From assembly GCA_016795325.1 (NCBI GenBank), contig JAEUHY010000012.1:519175-583174 (forward strand): a DNA stretch of 64,000 bases. Direction: 5' to 3'. Within the stretch, counting starts at the first letter, position 1; each line of letters begins with the position of its first letter. A program made the translations under genes and the position numbers. The notes under the pieces were generated by a model. The model had not been told where the DNA came from and ran no database searches. It was given only the letters and a program-made list of their open reading frames with translations. Source of the DNA: Planctomycetota bacterium. Lineage in GTDB: Bacteria; Planctomycetota; UBA1135; GCA-002686595. Positions 43,814-52,756 of the stretch are shown here, piece by piece.

Positions 43814-44956
43814 ATGTTCCCTCGCAAAGCTTCCGTTGTCTGGGCGCGGATCCTAGGCGTGTGTGTGGCGGCGGGTCTCACCGCTGGATTCCTGCCGCAG
43901 GGCAAGCGAACGAACAAGGTCGCGAGCGTGGCGTTGGCGCCCTTCGAAGGCGCCTACGACGAGGCCCTGACGCGCGCGGTGGAGCGCAACGTTCCGCTGC
44001 TCGTCGTGGCGGTCGCCGAGCAGAGCGGCGTCGAGCTCGACGAAGACATCCGCCAGTTCCGCGACTCCCTGCACACGACGCCCACGCTGGCTGTTGCGGC
44101 GCAACACGCGGTCGTGGTCCTCGCGGGCAACACGCCGCACCCTCCGACGACGATCGAGGTGCTGGAGGGCGGCGCGAAAACGCAGCGCACGGTCTGCTCG
44201 GTGTACCGCACCGCCTCGTGCCTCGTGCACCAGAAGCTGTTCGACAAGGTTTACGCCGAGCACAACGTGGAAGGCGAGTTCAAGAGCCCGAACGTGATGC
44301 TCTTCGGCGTGGACCGCAAGCTCGCGCGCAGCTGGGCGAGCGGAGAATCACCGAGTTGGGACGCCGTGCTCGGCGCGCACGCGGAGCTTCGCAAGAGCGC
44401 GGGCGAGGGCCTGACCGAGGTGCAGTACGAGCAGGTGCTCGCGCTGCAGCGAAGCGCGCAGCCGGCGGAGTCGCGCGGGGAATGGGGCGTCGCGTACGCG
44501 GCGTGGAGCAAGGTGCTCGCGATCACGCAGACCACCAAGCACGCCGTTCAAGCCAAAGAAGGCCAGCAAAAGGCTGCGGCGGAGCTCGAGAAGCTGCGCG
44601 CCGATGCGCGCACCGGACTCGGCGACGGACGTGCGCTGGAGTCCTACAAGCGCCTGCTCGAGCTGCAGCGCGAGTGGGCCGGAACGAGCTTCGAGAAGGA
44701 GCTCGCGAAGGACGTCAGCGCCGCCGAGAAGCACAAGGACGCCAAGCCCGCCATCGAAGCGTACAAGCGCGAGTTGGAGGCCGAGAAGGTGTGGAGCGAA
44801 GCGCTCGAGCTGCTCGGCGCCAACAACGAATCCGCCGCGAAGAGCAAGCTGCGCACCATCCTGCGCAAGTACCCGGGCACACCCGCGGACAAGCGGGTGC
44901 GCGAACGCTTCGCAGACCTCGCCGCCGAAGAAGACGCCAAGAAGGGCGGCGGTTGA
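43814..44956 (+). CDS. Secreted or anchored protein of unknown function, thioredoxin-fold-like N-terminus
   Basis: 380 residues. A hydrophobic segment (about 11-27) acts as signal or anchor. Residues about 40-190 (YDEALTRAVERNVPLLVVAVAE, then NVMLFGVDRKL) have the strand/helix order of a thioredoxin-like domain, but no CxxC is present. Residues about 200-380 are charged helical segments with TPR- or coiled-coil-like character (WGVAYAAWSKVLAI, KSKLRTILRKYPGTPADKR). I recognise no family. It converges on ribD with a 31-base gap containing a hairpin. Confidence 0.6.
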   Translation: MFPRKASVVWARILGVCVAAGLTAGFLPQGKRTNKVASVALAPFEGAYDEALTRAVERNVPLLVVAVAEQSGVELDEDIRQFRDSLHTTPTLAVAAQHAVVVLAGNTPHPPTTIEVLEGGAKTQRTVCSVYRTASCLVHQKLFDKVYAEHNVEGEFKSPNVMLFGVDRKLARSWASGESPSWDAVLGAHAELRKSAGEGLTEVQYEQVLALQRSAQPAESRGEWGVAYAAWSKVLAITQTTKHAVQAKEGQQKAAAELEKLRADARTGLGDGRALESYKRLLELQREWAGTSFEKELAKDVSAAEKHKDAKPAIEAYKRELEAEKVWSEALELLGANNESAAKSKLRTILRKYPGTPADKRVRERFADLAAEEDAKKGGG

Positions 44957-44975
44957 GCGCGCGAGCTGCGCGCTC
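44955..44975. terminator. Hairpin at the stop codon between convergent genes
   Basis: A perfect 8-bp stem gagcgcgc/gcgcgctc with loop gagct. The first base of the stem lies inside the TGA of the upstream gene (44954-44956), and the stop of ribD is 13 bases beyond it. It could serve transcripts in both directions; no T-run follows. Confidence 0.55.
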
Positions 44976-44987
44976 GCCGGCCGCGGA

Positions 44988-46160
44988 CTACTCCGCGTAC
45001 GGCAAGAACGCTTCGAAGACGCTGTCTTCGCCGACTTCGCGGTCGCCGCGCTCCTCGAGCTTGGCTGTGGCGAGCCACGGCGCCAGCGATTCGCCGCGGC
45101 CGCCGAACACATTCCCGGTGTAGACGCGGATCTGGTCGACGAAGCCCGCCTCGAGGTAGCGCGAGAGCAGCTGCGGCCCGGCCTCGAGCAACACGCGTCG
45201 CACGCCCCGCGTCCAGAGCCATTCCTGGACGTCGCGCAACGCGACATGGTCTTCTTCACTGGCGTGCAGGCCGGTGACCTGGGCGCCGGCCTCGCTCAGC
45301 GCGATGTGGCGCGCAGCGTTCGCACCGCCTTGGCAAAGCACGTGGATCGCGCCCGCCGACTCGCCGGGGCCGGGCTGTTCGAACAAGCGCCCCGTCACCG
45401 GAGTGCGTAGGTAACTGTCGAGGATCACGCGCAGCGGCGGCCGCGCCGGGTCGCCCGGCGGTCGCACGCTGAAGCGCGGGTCGTCGGCGAGCACGGTGGT
45501 GACGCCCGTGACGATCGCGTCCACGCGGCCGCGCAGCACGTGGACTTCCTTGAGCGATTGCGGGCCGCTGATCCAACGTCCCGCACCGATGTTGGCGGGC
45601 GGCGAGAGCTGACCCGAGCGCGTCTGAGCCCACTTCGCGATCGTCCACGGCCGCGGGCGACGCACGCGGTCGACATCCGTCCAACGCAGGAAGTGCGGCG
45701 CGAGCCGCTCGAGCGGCGCGGCGTTGGGCACGAACTCGACCTCGACTCCGGCGTCCTGGAGCAGTCGCAGACCCGCGCCGCGGTGACGAGGATCGGGGTC
45801 GAGCGCGCCGACGACCACACGCTTGATGCCGCGCGCCAGGATCGCGTCGACGCACGGAGGCGTCTTGCCCGTGGAGGAGCAAGGCTCGAGCGTGACGACC
45901 AAGGTGTCCCAGTGCGCGGGATCGACGCCGCTGCGCTCGGCCTCCGCGAAGGCCTCGATCTCGGCGTGGGCGCCGCCCCAGAACTGGTGGTAGCCCCGCC
46001 CGATCACTTGGCCATGAGCGACCACCGCCGCCCCCACGCACGGGTTGGGCGCCGCCTCGAAACGGAAACGGCGCGCCTGCTCACCGAGCTCGGTGAGCAG
46101 TTCGCGCAGATGCGTCTCGTCGAGACTGTGGGTTGTCGCCTGGGTCATTCCGCCGGCCAT
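44988..46160 (-). CDS. ribD: Bifunctional riboflavin biosynthesis protein RibD (deaminase/reductase)
   Basis: 390 residues. The N-terminal deaminase domain has zinc ligands in GAHAEIEAFAEA (HAE) and LEPCSSTGKTPPCVDAIL (PC...C). The C-terminal reductase domain (about 165-390) has KWAQTRSGQL, DAIVTGVTTVLADDP and VLLEAGPQLLSRYLEAGFVDQ. It deaminates and then reduces the pyrimidine intermediate in riboflavin synthesis. An FMN riboswitch is not seen in the 238-base region upstream, which is shared with mdh in divergent orientation. The start could also be the ATG four codons further in. Confidence 0.93.
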   Translation of the reverse strand: MAGGMTQATTHSLDETHLRELLTELGEQARRFRFEAAPNPCVGAAVVAHGQVIGRGYHQFWGGAHAEIEAFAEAERSGVDPAHWDTLVVTLEPCSSTGKTPPCVDAILARGIKRVVVGALDPDPRHRGAGLRLLQDAGVEVEFVPNAAPLERLAPHFLRWTDVDRVRRPRPWTIAKWAQTRSGQLSPPANIGAGRWISGPQSLKEVHVLRGRVDAIVTGVTTVLADDPRFSVRPPGDPARPPLRVILDSYLRTPVTGRLFEQPGPGESAGAIHVLCQGGANAARHIALSEAGAQVTGLHASEEDHVALRDVQEWLWTRGVRRVLLEAGPQLLSRYLEAGFVDQIRVYTGNVFGGRGESLAPWLATAKLEERGDREVGEDSVFEAFLPYAE

Positions 46161-46398
46161 CGGATACCTCCCTCACGGGTTTGCCTGCGGTCCATAGGCC
46201 GCCGACGGGTCGCGTTGCAGGGGAGGATAGAGATAACGCTGGGCTGGTGACCACTGCTATCGACCGGCGCCGCTCGCGAAGCCAAAGCCCGGCGCGGCCT
46301 CGGGCCCCGAAATGGGCGCAGGCCCCTTCAACCTGGCCGCGCGCGCGGCAAACTACGGAGCTGCTGAACGCTCCTCCAACCCAGAAAACCCTCGAACC

Positions 46399-47394
46399 AT
46401 GAGCAAGGCTCCCCTTCGTGTCGCCGTCACCGGCGCGGCCGGCCAGATCGGCTACGCGCTTCTCCCGCGCATCGCTTCCGGACAGATGTTCGGGCCTGAC
46501 CAGCCGGTCATCCTGCACCTGATCGAAGTCCCCGTGGAGAAGGTCTTGGCCGCGCTCAAGGGCGTCGCCATGGAGCTCGAAGACTGCGCCTTCCCGCTGC
46601 TGAAAGACATGGTCCTGACGAGCGACCTCGACGTCGGCTTCAAGGGCGTCAACTGGGCGCTGCTCGTCGGCGCCAAGCCGCGCGGTCCGGGCATGGAGCG
46701 CAACGACCTGCTCAAGGACAACGGCGCGATCTTCGTCGGACAGGGCAAGGCGATCGCGAAGAACGGCGCGCCCGACGCGCGCGTCGCCGTCGTCGGCAAC
46801 CCGTGCAACACCAACACATGGATCTGCATGAAGGCCGCCAAGACGTTGCCGGCGGATCGCTTCAGCGCCATGACGCGCCTCGATCAGAACCGCGCGCAGG
46901 CGCAACTCGCGCTCAAGGCGAAGGTCGACATCAGCCAGGTGAAGAACGCGCTGATCTGGGGCAACCACAGCGCGACGCAAGTGCCGGACTTCTACAGCGC
47001 CACGATCGGCGGCAAGCCGGCGAACGCGGTGATCGGCGATGAGGCCTGGCTGAAGGGCGACTTCTTCAAGACCGTGCAGCAACGCGGCAAGGCGATCATC
47101 GACGCGCGCGGCGTGTCCTCGGCGATGTCCGCGGCGAACGCACTCGTCGACCACGTGCGCGACCTCGTCACGCCGACCCCTGCGGGCGAGTGGCGCTCGG
47201 TGTGCGTGTGCAGCGACGGCTCCTACGGCGTCCCCGCTGGCCTGATCAGCTCGTTCCCCGTGCGCGTCGACGCGAACGGCAAGTGGAGCATCGTCCAGGG
47301 CGTGCCCGTGAACGAGTTCATCAAGGAGAAGCTCGCGGCTTCGGTCGCGGAGATGCAAGGCGAGCTCGAGATCGTCAAGCACCTCGTCGCCTGA
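46399..47394 (+). CDS. mdh: Malate dehydrogenase
   Basis: 331 residues from the ATG at 46399. The NAD-binding opening [19 protein letters not shown], the [16 protein letters not shown] loop with substrate arginine, VVGNPCNTN, the catalytic [14 protein letters not shown] and [13 protein letters not shown] (active-site His) are typical of the MDH type 2 group found in Thermus and many bacteria. It interconverts malate and oxaloacetate in the TCA cycle. It is monocistronic, ending in a strong terminator at 47432-47475. Confidence 0.95.
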   Translation: MSKAPLRVAVTGAAGQIGYALLPRIASGQMFGPDQPVILHLIEVPVEKVLAALKGVAMELEDCAFPLLKDMVLTSDLDVGFKGVNWALLVGAKPRGPGMERNDLLKDNGAIFVGQGKAIAKNGAPDARVAVVGNPCNTNTWICMKAAKTLPADRFSAMTRLDQNRAQAQLALKAKVDISQVKNALIWGNHSATQVPDFYSATIGGKPANAVIGDEAWLKGDFFKTVQQRGKAIIDARGVSSAMSAANALVDHVRDLVTPTPAGEWRSVCVCSDGSYGVPAGLISSFPVRVDANGKWSIVQGVPVNEFIKEKLAASVAEMQGELEIVKHLVA

Positions 47395-47431
47395 CCCGCG
47401 GCGCGCCACGAACGACAGGCGGCGCGCAACG

Positions 47432-47475
47432 AACGCGGCCCTCGCACGGAGTTAGCTCCGTGCGAGGGCCGCGTT
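47432..47475. terminator. Strong intrinsic-type terminator after mdh
   Basis: Perfect 20-bp stem (47432-47451 with 47456-47475), loop ttag, followed on the plus strand by gttt. It lies between the stops of mdh (47394) and the SGNH gene (47490), so it can act on both convergent transcripts. Confidence 0.88.
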
Positions 47476-47489
47476 GTTTGGACTCGAGG

Positions 47490-48770
47490 TCACTTCACCA
47501 GTCCGAGTTCGACGATGCGCGCGCAGAACACGCGCGCGACCAACTCGCAGCCTTCGTCGGTGAGGTGCACCTCGCCGTTCGCCACTTCAGGTCGCACGAA
47601 AATGCGGTCCAGCCCGCGCGGCGCCTTCTTGGCGTCTTCCTCCGACAAAGTGCCGAGCCGCTCCGCCTCGGCACGCGCGCGGAGTGCTTCCTGCAACGAC
47701 TCCGCCCGCTGCCGGTCTGCTTCGGCTTCAACCGGCGTCCGAATGTCGCAGAACGGCACGCTGCGTTCGTTCGCGACCTCGCCGATGATGCGAGTCATGC
47801 GTTCGAACCCATCGCGTTGGAGTTGCCTGGAGCCGAAGCGGTCGAAGTCCCCCATGCGCATCGCCTCGGTGGCCAGCATGACCTCCGCGCCATGCGCGCG
47901 AGCGATCGAGACGATGCTCACCAAGTTGCGGCGGAAACTCGCGAAACCCAGATCGGGATCCGTGGGCTGCGCAAAGTCGTCGGGGTAGTACTTGCCGAAA
48001 TCGACGATGACGTAGGCGCCGATGTCGCGCCGGGTCTCGAGCCAGTCTGTGAGGTAGCGACGCCCGGCGAGGAACACGAAACTGCGCTCGAGCGTGTCGA
48101 GCATCGGGTCGGGTCGATCGACCGGCCAAATCCCTCGCCAGTGAGTGTTGTCGCGCACGACCCCCGGATACAGCGCGCAGCGCAGGTCGTTGATCGTGTG
48201 GTACACGAGCACGAGGTCCGGTCGGAACTCGACGCCGCGCAGCGACAGGTTGATCTGACTCTCGAACGTTGAGTAACCCTGGAGTCCCAGGTTGATCACC
48301 TCGACGCGCCGCGCGAGCCCGGATGAGTTGAGCTGCTGCTCGAGGAGCACGGGCCAGTTCTTGAACGTCGAACTCGGGCCGATCCCGTAGGTGCTGGAGC
48401 CGCCCAGGCACACGATGCGGTACACATCCGCGGGTTTCTCCCACGTCGTCTCCGGGCCGGCAAACCCCATCGAATTGTGCACGACCTCGAGCGGCTGCGG
48501 CTTCTGCTCGAGCAACTTGAAGTCCGGTCGGCCGGCGTAGGCGAGATACGCGTGCGGCTGAATGCGCGACTGCTTGAAACTCGCCTTGAACGGGTCGAGC
48601 ACATCTCGCGTCAGCGCTGCAGGAGGCGCGACGCGGCACAAAACCTCGAACCCAACCACCATCACGACAACGCCGAGCAGCGCCGCGAAGAAGCCGCGGC
48701 GCAGCTTCGAGTGGCGCGCCTTGGGAGCTGGCGCGCGGGGGAAGACCGGCTTCGGAGCGCCCTCGTACAT
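47490..48770 (-). CDS. SGNH/GDSL-type hydrolase, membrane-anchored
   Basis: 426 residues. A cytoplasmic basic lead is followed by one transmembrane segment (about 27-45), then an extracytoplasmic SGNH domain: block I GGSSTYGIG with the serine nucleophile (near residue 120), block II Gly in NLGLQGYST, block III in TINDLR, and the catalytic Asp/His region in HLTDEG near the end. Family members are esterases or acetyltransferases on glycans and lipids. No polysaccharide genes adjoin it. miaB is 11 bases upstream, same strand. Confidence 0.8.
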   Translation of the reverse strand: MYEGAPKPVFPRAPAPKARHSKLRRGFFAALLGVVVMVVGFEVLCRVAPPAALTRDVLDPFKASFKQSRIQPHAYLAYAGRPDFKLLEQKPQPLEVVHNSMGFAGPETTWEKPADVYRIVCLGGSSTYGIGPSSTFKNWPVLLEQQLNSSGLARRVEVINLGLQGYSTFESQINLSLRGVEFRPDLVLVYHTINDLRCALYPGVVRDNTHWRGIWPVDRPDPMLDTLERSFVFLAGRRYLTDWLETRRDIGAYVIVDFGKYYPDDFAQPTDPDLGFASFRRNLVSIVSIARAHGAEVMLATEAMRMGDFDRFGSRQLQRDGFERMTRIIGEVANERSVPFCDIRTPVEAEADRQRAESLQEALRARAEAERLGTLSEEDAKKAPRGLDRIFVRPEVANGEVHLTDEGCELVARVFCARIVELGLVK

Positions 48771-48781
48771 TCGGCGGGCCC

Positions 48782-50215
48782 TCAGTCCTCGCTGCGGGCG
48801 CCGGAGAGTCCGAACGCTGTGCAGTGTTCGATCTTCACGCGCTGTGTCGTACCGACGAGTTCCGGTGCGCCTTCGAAGCTGACCGCAAGTCCGGTGTGGC
48901 TGCGCGCCTGCAGCACGCCTTGACGCTTCTCGCTCGCTTGGTCGACGAACACGTCGAGGGTCTTGCCGAGTTGCTCGCGCAAGCGCTCGAGTTGCACCTG
49001 CTCGCAGGTCTTGAGGAAGCGGCGATTGCGCTCGTTCTTCACCGCCTCCGGCACGTCGTCGGCGAGTTCCGCAGCGCGCGTCCCAGGGCGCGGGCTGTAC
49101 TGGAACACGTAGTTCACGACGGTGCGCTGCTCGCGCGCGGCCTGCTCCGAGAGCTCGAAGTCGGCCTCGCTCTCGCCGGGGAATCCGACGATCCAGTCCG
49201 AACCCAGCTCGAGGTCCGGGCAGTGCTCGCGCAGCAGTTCAGCGCGTTGACGGAACAGGTCGAGCGTGTAGCCGCGCTTCATGCGCCGCAGCACCTCGTC
49301 GCTTCCCGATTGGATCGGCAGCGGCAGGAATCGATCAGCCTTGCGGCAATCGCGCAGCGACTCGGCGAGCGCGCGTGTGACGTACGCGGGATGCAGCGTG
49401 ACGAGTCGGATGCGCTCGAGCCCGGGAAGCTCGTTGAGGCGGTAGATCAAGTCGGCGAGGGCCGGGCGTCCCTGGCGACCACGTCCGCCGGAACCCGGCT
49501 CAAGGTCCTCGCCGTAGCTGTTGACCGTCTGCCCGAGCAGGGTGATCACCTGCGCGCCCTGGTCGACCATCCAACGCGCTTCGTCGAGCAACTCGTCCGC
49601 CGGCCGCGAGAGCACGCGACCTCGCACCGTCGGCACGATGCAGAAGGTGCAGTTCAGATCGCAGCCGCGCATCACCGTCAGGTAGCCCAGCCGTCCGCCG
49701 GTGTACGGCTCGGGGCCGCGATCGCTGTCGGGCGTCTCGTCGAAGCCCAGGCGCGTCAGGCGCGTCGCTTTGCGCCCGAGCCCGGCCTCACGCTTGGCGC
49801 GAAGTTCGTCGACCAGATTCGGCAGATGCTGGAACGAGCGCGTGCCGACCACGAGATCGACCAGTGCGGCGCGACCGAAGACGTCCTCGCCCATGCGCTC
49901 GGCCATGCAGCCCATCACGCCCACGACCAGATCCGGCCGACGCGCCTTGAGCGTCTTCAACTCACCGACCCAGCTGAACACTCGCTCCTCGGCGTGCTCG
50001 CGCACCGAACAGGTGTTGAAGAGCACGACATCGGCCTCGTCGATGGACTCCGTCGTCGCGTATCCGCGCCGGCGAAAGCGACCCTCGACCGCGAGCGAGT
50101 CGTACTTGTTCATCTGGCAGCCGAACGTCACGACGTGCACGCGCGGCGCGGCGCCGTCGGCGACGGGCGCAGCGAGCGTGGGTTCGGCCCTGGACTGAAA
50201 ACGGGGGAGCGACAT
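48782..50215 (-). CDS. miaB: tRNA-2-methylthio-N6-dimethylallyladenosine synthase
   Basis: 477 residues. The methylthiotransferase N-terminal domain has TFGCQMNKYDS, NTCSVREHAEERV and VGVMGCMAERMG, which give the three cysteines of the auxiliary [4Fe-4S] cluster. The radical-SAM domain has CDLNCTFCIVPTVRGR (CxxxCxxC), followed by the C-terminal TRAM domain. NKYDS and NCTFCIVP favour MiaB over MtaB or RimO. It adds the methylthio group to i6A37 in tRNAs reading UNN codons. The SGNH gene lies 11 bases downstream. Confidence 0.94.
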   Translation of the reverse strand: MSLPRFQSRAEPTLAAPVADGAAPRVHVVTFGCQMNKYDSLAVEGRFRRRGYATTESIDEADVVLFNTCSVREHAEERVFSWVGELKTLKARRPDLVVGVMGCMAERMGEDVFGRAALVDLVVGTRSFQHLPNLVDELRAKREAGLGRKATRLTRLGFDETPDSDRGPEPYTGGRLGYLTVMRGCDLNCTFCIVPTVRGRVLSRPADELLDEARWMVDQGAQVITLLGQTVNSYGEDLEPGSGGRGRQGRPALADLIYRLNELPGLERIRLVTLHPAYVTRALAESLRDCRKADRFLPLPIQSGSDEVLRRMKRGYTLDLFRQRAELLREHCPDLELGSDWIVGFPGESEADFELSEQAAREQRTVVNYVFQYSPRPGTRAAELADDVPEAVKNERNRRFLKTCEQVQLERLREQLGKTLDVFVDQASEKRQGVLQARSHTGLAVSFEGAPELVGTTQRVKIEHCTAFGLSGARSED

Positions 50216-50301
50216 GATGAGCGCGCGAGGCGCGACCCTTCATTGTGCCCGAGCCCGCACAGACTGTCACGGCGCACTCCGCTCACCCCTTCCCTACGGC
50301 C

Positions 50302-50763
50302 ATGTCCCTGAGCCTCCAAGACACCTACGCGCCCTCGAACCACTGCTTCGGATGCGGACCTGCCAACCAGCAGGGCCTGCGCATCAAGTCCTTCCCGCAG
50401 GGCGAGGAGTGCGTCGCGACCTGGACGCCGCAGCCGCACCACGAGGCGTTCACCGGCATGCTCAACGGCGGGATCATCGGCGCGCTGCTCGATTGCCACT
50501 CCAACTGGACCGCAGCTTGGCGCCTGATGCTCGCCAGCGGCGCGAGCACGCCGCCCTGCACCGTCACCGCCGACTTCCACGTCAAGCTCAAGCGCCCGAC
50601 TCCCTCGGGCGCGCCGGTCACGCTGTCGGCAAAGGTGGTCGACTCCAGCGCGGACCGCGCCACCGTTGAGGCCACCTTGTCCTCCGACGGAGTAGTCACC
50701 GCGACGTGCAGAGGACTGTTCGTAGCCGTCAAGGAAGGCCATCCGGCGTACCACCGCTGGTAA
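50302..50763 (+). CDS. PaaI-type hotdog thioesterase
   Basis: 153 residues from the ATG at 50302. The lead HCFGCGPANQQGLRIK is a CFGCG signature of a hotdog thioesterase subgroup, and the long helix LNGGIIGALLDCHSNWTA carries the catalytic Asp; the His of the HGG form is Asn here. It probably hydrolyses acyl-CoA or aryl-CoA thioesters; the substrate is unknown. It is divergent from miaB and 96 bases before a lipoprotein gene. Confidence 0.82.
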   Translation: MSLSLQDTYAPSNHCFGCGPANQQGLRIKSFPQGEECVATWTPQPHHEAFTGMLNGGIIGALLDCHSNWTAAWRLMLASGASTPPCTVTADFHVKLKRPTPSGAPVTLSAKVVDSSADRATVEATLSSDGVVTATCRGLFVAVKEGHPAYHRW

Positions 50764-50859
50764 CGATCGCGGCACGCTGCTTGCGCTCCCGCCGAGCGCC
50801 GCGCCCTTGCGTGCACACGCACGTTGTTCCCCCCACCACCGCGCGGCATGGAGATTCTC

Positions 50860-51594
50860 ATGCCCCGCCTCGGCCTTCACCGGACCCTCGCCGCCCTGTT
50901 CGCCGCCTCCCTCGCCGCATGCGGCGAGATCGAGCACCAGAAGCCGCCGCCGCCGTCACCTCCGTTCGATGTGTGGGAGGCTGAATCGAATGATTCCGAG
51001 TGCTGTCCGAACTGGCTGGGTTGGGTTTCGGTCGGCAACGCGTTCGTGATCGGTGGCCACATTCGCGACGACGTCCAAGACCTCTACGACGGTTTCCGCC
51101 TCCAGAACGCGCTGCCCTGCCGCATCCGATTCTGGCTCGAGCCGCTCGACGGAGTCTCCGACCTCGACCTGTGCGTGTGGGACCCGATCCAAGGCCAGTA
51201 CGCCTTCTGCTTCGAGACTTCGGACCCGGTCGAGTACGGCGAGTTCAACGTCCCCTTCGGCGACTACGTCTTCGACCTGGTGGTCAACTCGTACTCCGGC
51301 GACTCCGAGTACCGCCTGTACGTCAACTGCGACCCGATCATCTTTGGCTTGAACGCCACCGAGTCGCCGGCCGAGGACGCAAAGCTCGCGCGCCAGCACA
51401 CCTACGGCGAAGCGCGCGAAGCGCTCGAGGTGGAGCGTGAAGAACGGGCTCTTCCGGCGTGGATCGTCCAAGTGAACCCGGGCAGCGGCGAGGTGGAAGT
51501 GCACGAGGCCGCATGGCGCCGAATCAGCGCAGGCCCGCGGAAAGTCGACGGGCGCAGGGAAGAAGGCCTGCACGGCGACGTCCAAGGGCTGTGA
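50860..51594 (+). CDS. Lipoprotein with a PPC-like beta-sandwich domain
   Basis: About 244 residues. The ATG at 50860 is preferred to the one at 50848 because GGAG lies six bases before it. A lipoprotein signal with LAAC is followed by a Pro-rich linker and a beta-rich domain (ESNDSECCPNWLG, DVQDLYDGFRL, DLDLCVWDP, YVFDLVVNSYSGDSEYRLYV) that resembles bacterial pre-peptidase C-terminal domains, which often sit on secreted proteins. The last 70 residues are charged. The stop overlaps the start of the next gene (TGATG). Confidence 0.7.
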   Translation: MPRLGLHRTLAALFAASLAACGEIEHQKPPPPSPPFDVWEAESNDSECCPNWLGWVSVGNAFVIGGHIRDDVQDLYDGFRLQNALPCRIRFWLEPLDGVSDLDLCVWDPIQGQYAFCFETSDPVEYGEFNVPFGDYVFDLVVNSYSGDSEYRLYVNCDPIIFGLNATESPAEDAKLARQHTYGEAREALEVEREERALPAWIVQVNPGSGEVEVHEAAWRRISAGPRKVDGRREEGLHGDVQGL

Positions 51595-51914
51595 TGAAGA
51601 AGTTCCTACTCGTCGCCAGCGTGGTCTTCGGGGCGATCGCCATCACGCGCGGTGTCCAGGCCTTCCTGACCAGCCCCGCCGAAGCCGTGGTGAGCTACTA
51701 CGGGGACGGTCGGCCGCGCTGCTCGACAACCTTCCTCGACGGCGCCAAGCACGGGCCCTACGAGGCCTGGCATCCGAGCGGTTCGAAGGAGTGCGAGGGC
51801 CAGTTCGAGGCAGGACTTCGCGAAGGTTACTGGCGCTTCTGGAACGACGACGGCACAACCGACACCGAGCGCACGGGGCGCTATCGCGCCGGCCGCCGGG
51901 AATCGGCCGGATGA
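51594..51914 (+). CDS. Small anchored protein with MORN-type repeats
   Basis: 106 residues. A basic start and a hydrophobic segment (about 4-22) anchor or export it. The rest holds MORN/YwqK-like repeats of the form GxxxGxYxxWxxxG: YYGDGRPRCSTTFLDGAKHGPYEAWHP cut into units DGAKHGPYEAWHPSG and EAGLREGYWRFWNDDG. Such repeats are usually structural and bind lipids or partners. Translation is coupled to the PPC-like lipoprotein gene by a TGATG overlap, so the two probably act at the same envelope site. Confidence 0.72.
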   Translation: MKKFLLVASVVFGAIAITRGVQAFLTSPAEAVVSYYGDGRPRCSTTFLDGAKHGPYEAWHPSGSKECEGQFEAGLREGYWRFWNDDGTTDTERTGRYRAGRRESAG

Positions 51915-51926
51915 ACGATCGACACA

Positions 51927-51958
51927 CCGCCGCGGTGAACGGAGAAGCTCCGCGGCGG
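51927..51958 (+). terminator. Hairpin after the MORN-type gene
   Basis: Perfect 9-bp stem ccgccgcgg/ccgcggcgg starting 13 bases after the stop at 51914. No T-run follows. Confidence 0.5.
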
Positions 51959-52027
51959 TCGACTTGGGGGAAGACACGTTTGGGTGTGAACGAGCCGTAG
52001 GAGTGCTTCGACTCCGGACTCGACAAG

Positions 52028-52081
52028 GTTCGCCCCGCCGCGACACGCCGCTCCTGACGGCGCGCTCACGGCGGGGCGAAC
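52028..52081. terminator. Nested hairpin between convergent genes
   Basis: A perfect 13-bp inverted repeat (52028-52040 with 52069-52081, gttcgccccgccg and its complement) encloses a second 5-bp stem (52046-52062); tgttt follows on the plus strand. A further 7-bp stem lies at 52115-52135. The 245-base gap between the genes at 51914 and 52160 thus holds several hairpins and nothing else visible. Confidence 0.6.
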
Positions 52082-52159
52082 TGTTTCCTGCGGCGTGTGC
52101 TGTGCGCCGCGCCACACGCTGCGAGGCTCAGCGTGCGCGTTGCGCGGCCTGGGTCGCGT

Positions 52160-52657
52160 TCACGCGTCGCGCTCGAACTGGTACACGCCCCACTGCCCGG
52201 ACGTCTCCTCCACCGCGACGCGCAGACGTTGGATCTCCACGTCGGGAAACCGAGCGGCGAGACGCCGCGCCAATTCGCGCCCCAACCAAGTGGAGAGGTT
52301 CTCCGAACTGGTGTTGTTGATCGGCAGAACGATCACGTCGTCGGTCGGCGCGCTGTAGCGCAGTCCGCGGTAGTCGACGTGGGTTTGACCATGCTCGTCT
52401 CGCCGGTAACGCAGAACGGGATGCTCGCCCGGGATCAGCCAGTGCTCGTCGAGTTCGTCGACCAGTTCGCGCACCACGGGTTTGGCCTGCTTGAAGTCGA
52501 GCACCAAACCGTGCTGCGTCAGTCGCGCCTCGAGCTCGACACGCACCCGGTAGTTGTGACCGTGCAGGCGCTCCGACGAACCGTCGGGGAAAATGAGGAA
52601 GTGAGCCGCGGAGAACTTGAAGTACTCCTTGGCGAGTTCGATCGACCAGCGTTCCAT
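52160..52657 (-). CDS. 6-pyruvoyl-tetrahydropterin synthase / QueD-family protein, atypical
   Basis: 165 residues from the ATG at 52657. Zinc-binding His are present in FSAAHFL and HGHNYRVRVELEA, and the Glu of SGQWGVYQFE closes the active site. The catalytic Cys that precedes RLHGH in QueD and PTPS is Ser here, with Glu next to it (SSERLHGH), so the reaction may follow the PTPS-III/VI-like variants rather than queuosine synthesis. No other queuosine or folate gene is in the window. It is divergent from recJ across 99 bases. Confidence 0.8.
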   Translation of the reverse strand: MERWSIELAKEYFKFSAAHFLIFPDGSSERLHGHNYRVRVELEARLTQHGLVLDFKQAKPVVRELVDELDEHWLIPGEHPVLRYRRDEHGQTHVDYRGLRYSAPTDDVIVLPINNTSSENLSTWLGRELARRLAARFPDVEIQRLRVAVEETSGQWGVYQFERDA

Positions 52658-52756
52658 GCCTGGGATCCTTGGCTCAGGCGCGCTGCGGATCAATGCCCAA
52701 GCTTCGGATGACGCCTGAGCCCCGGAACGAGCTCGGCGGCCTATACTGCGCGCCGA

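Noticed and set aside
46161..46398. FMN riboswitch upstream of ribD
   Set aside because: None of the conserved FMN-aptamer segments is recognisable in the region on the minus strand.
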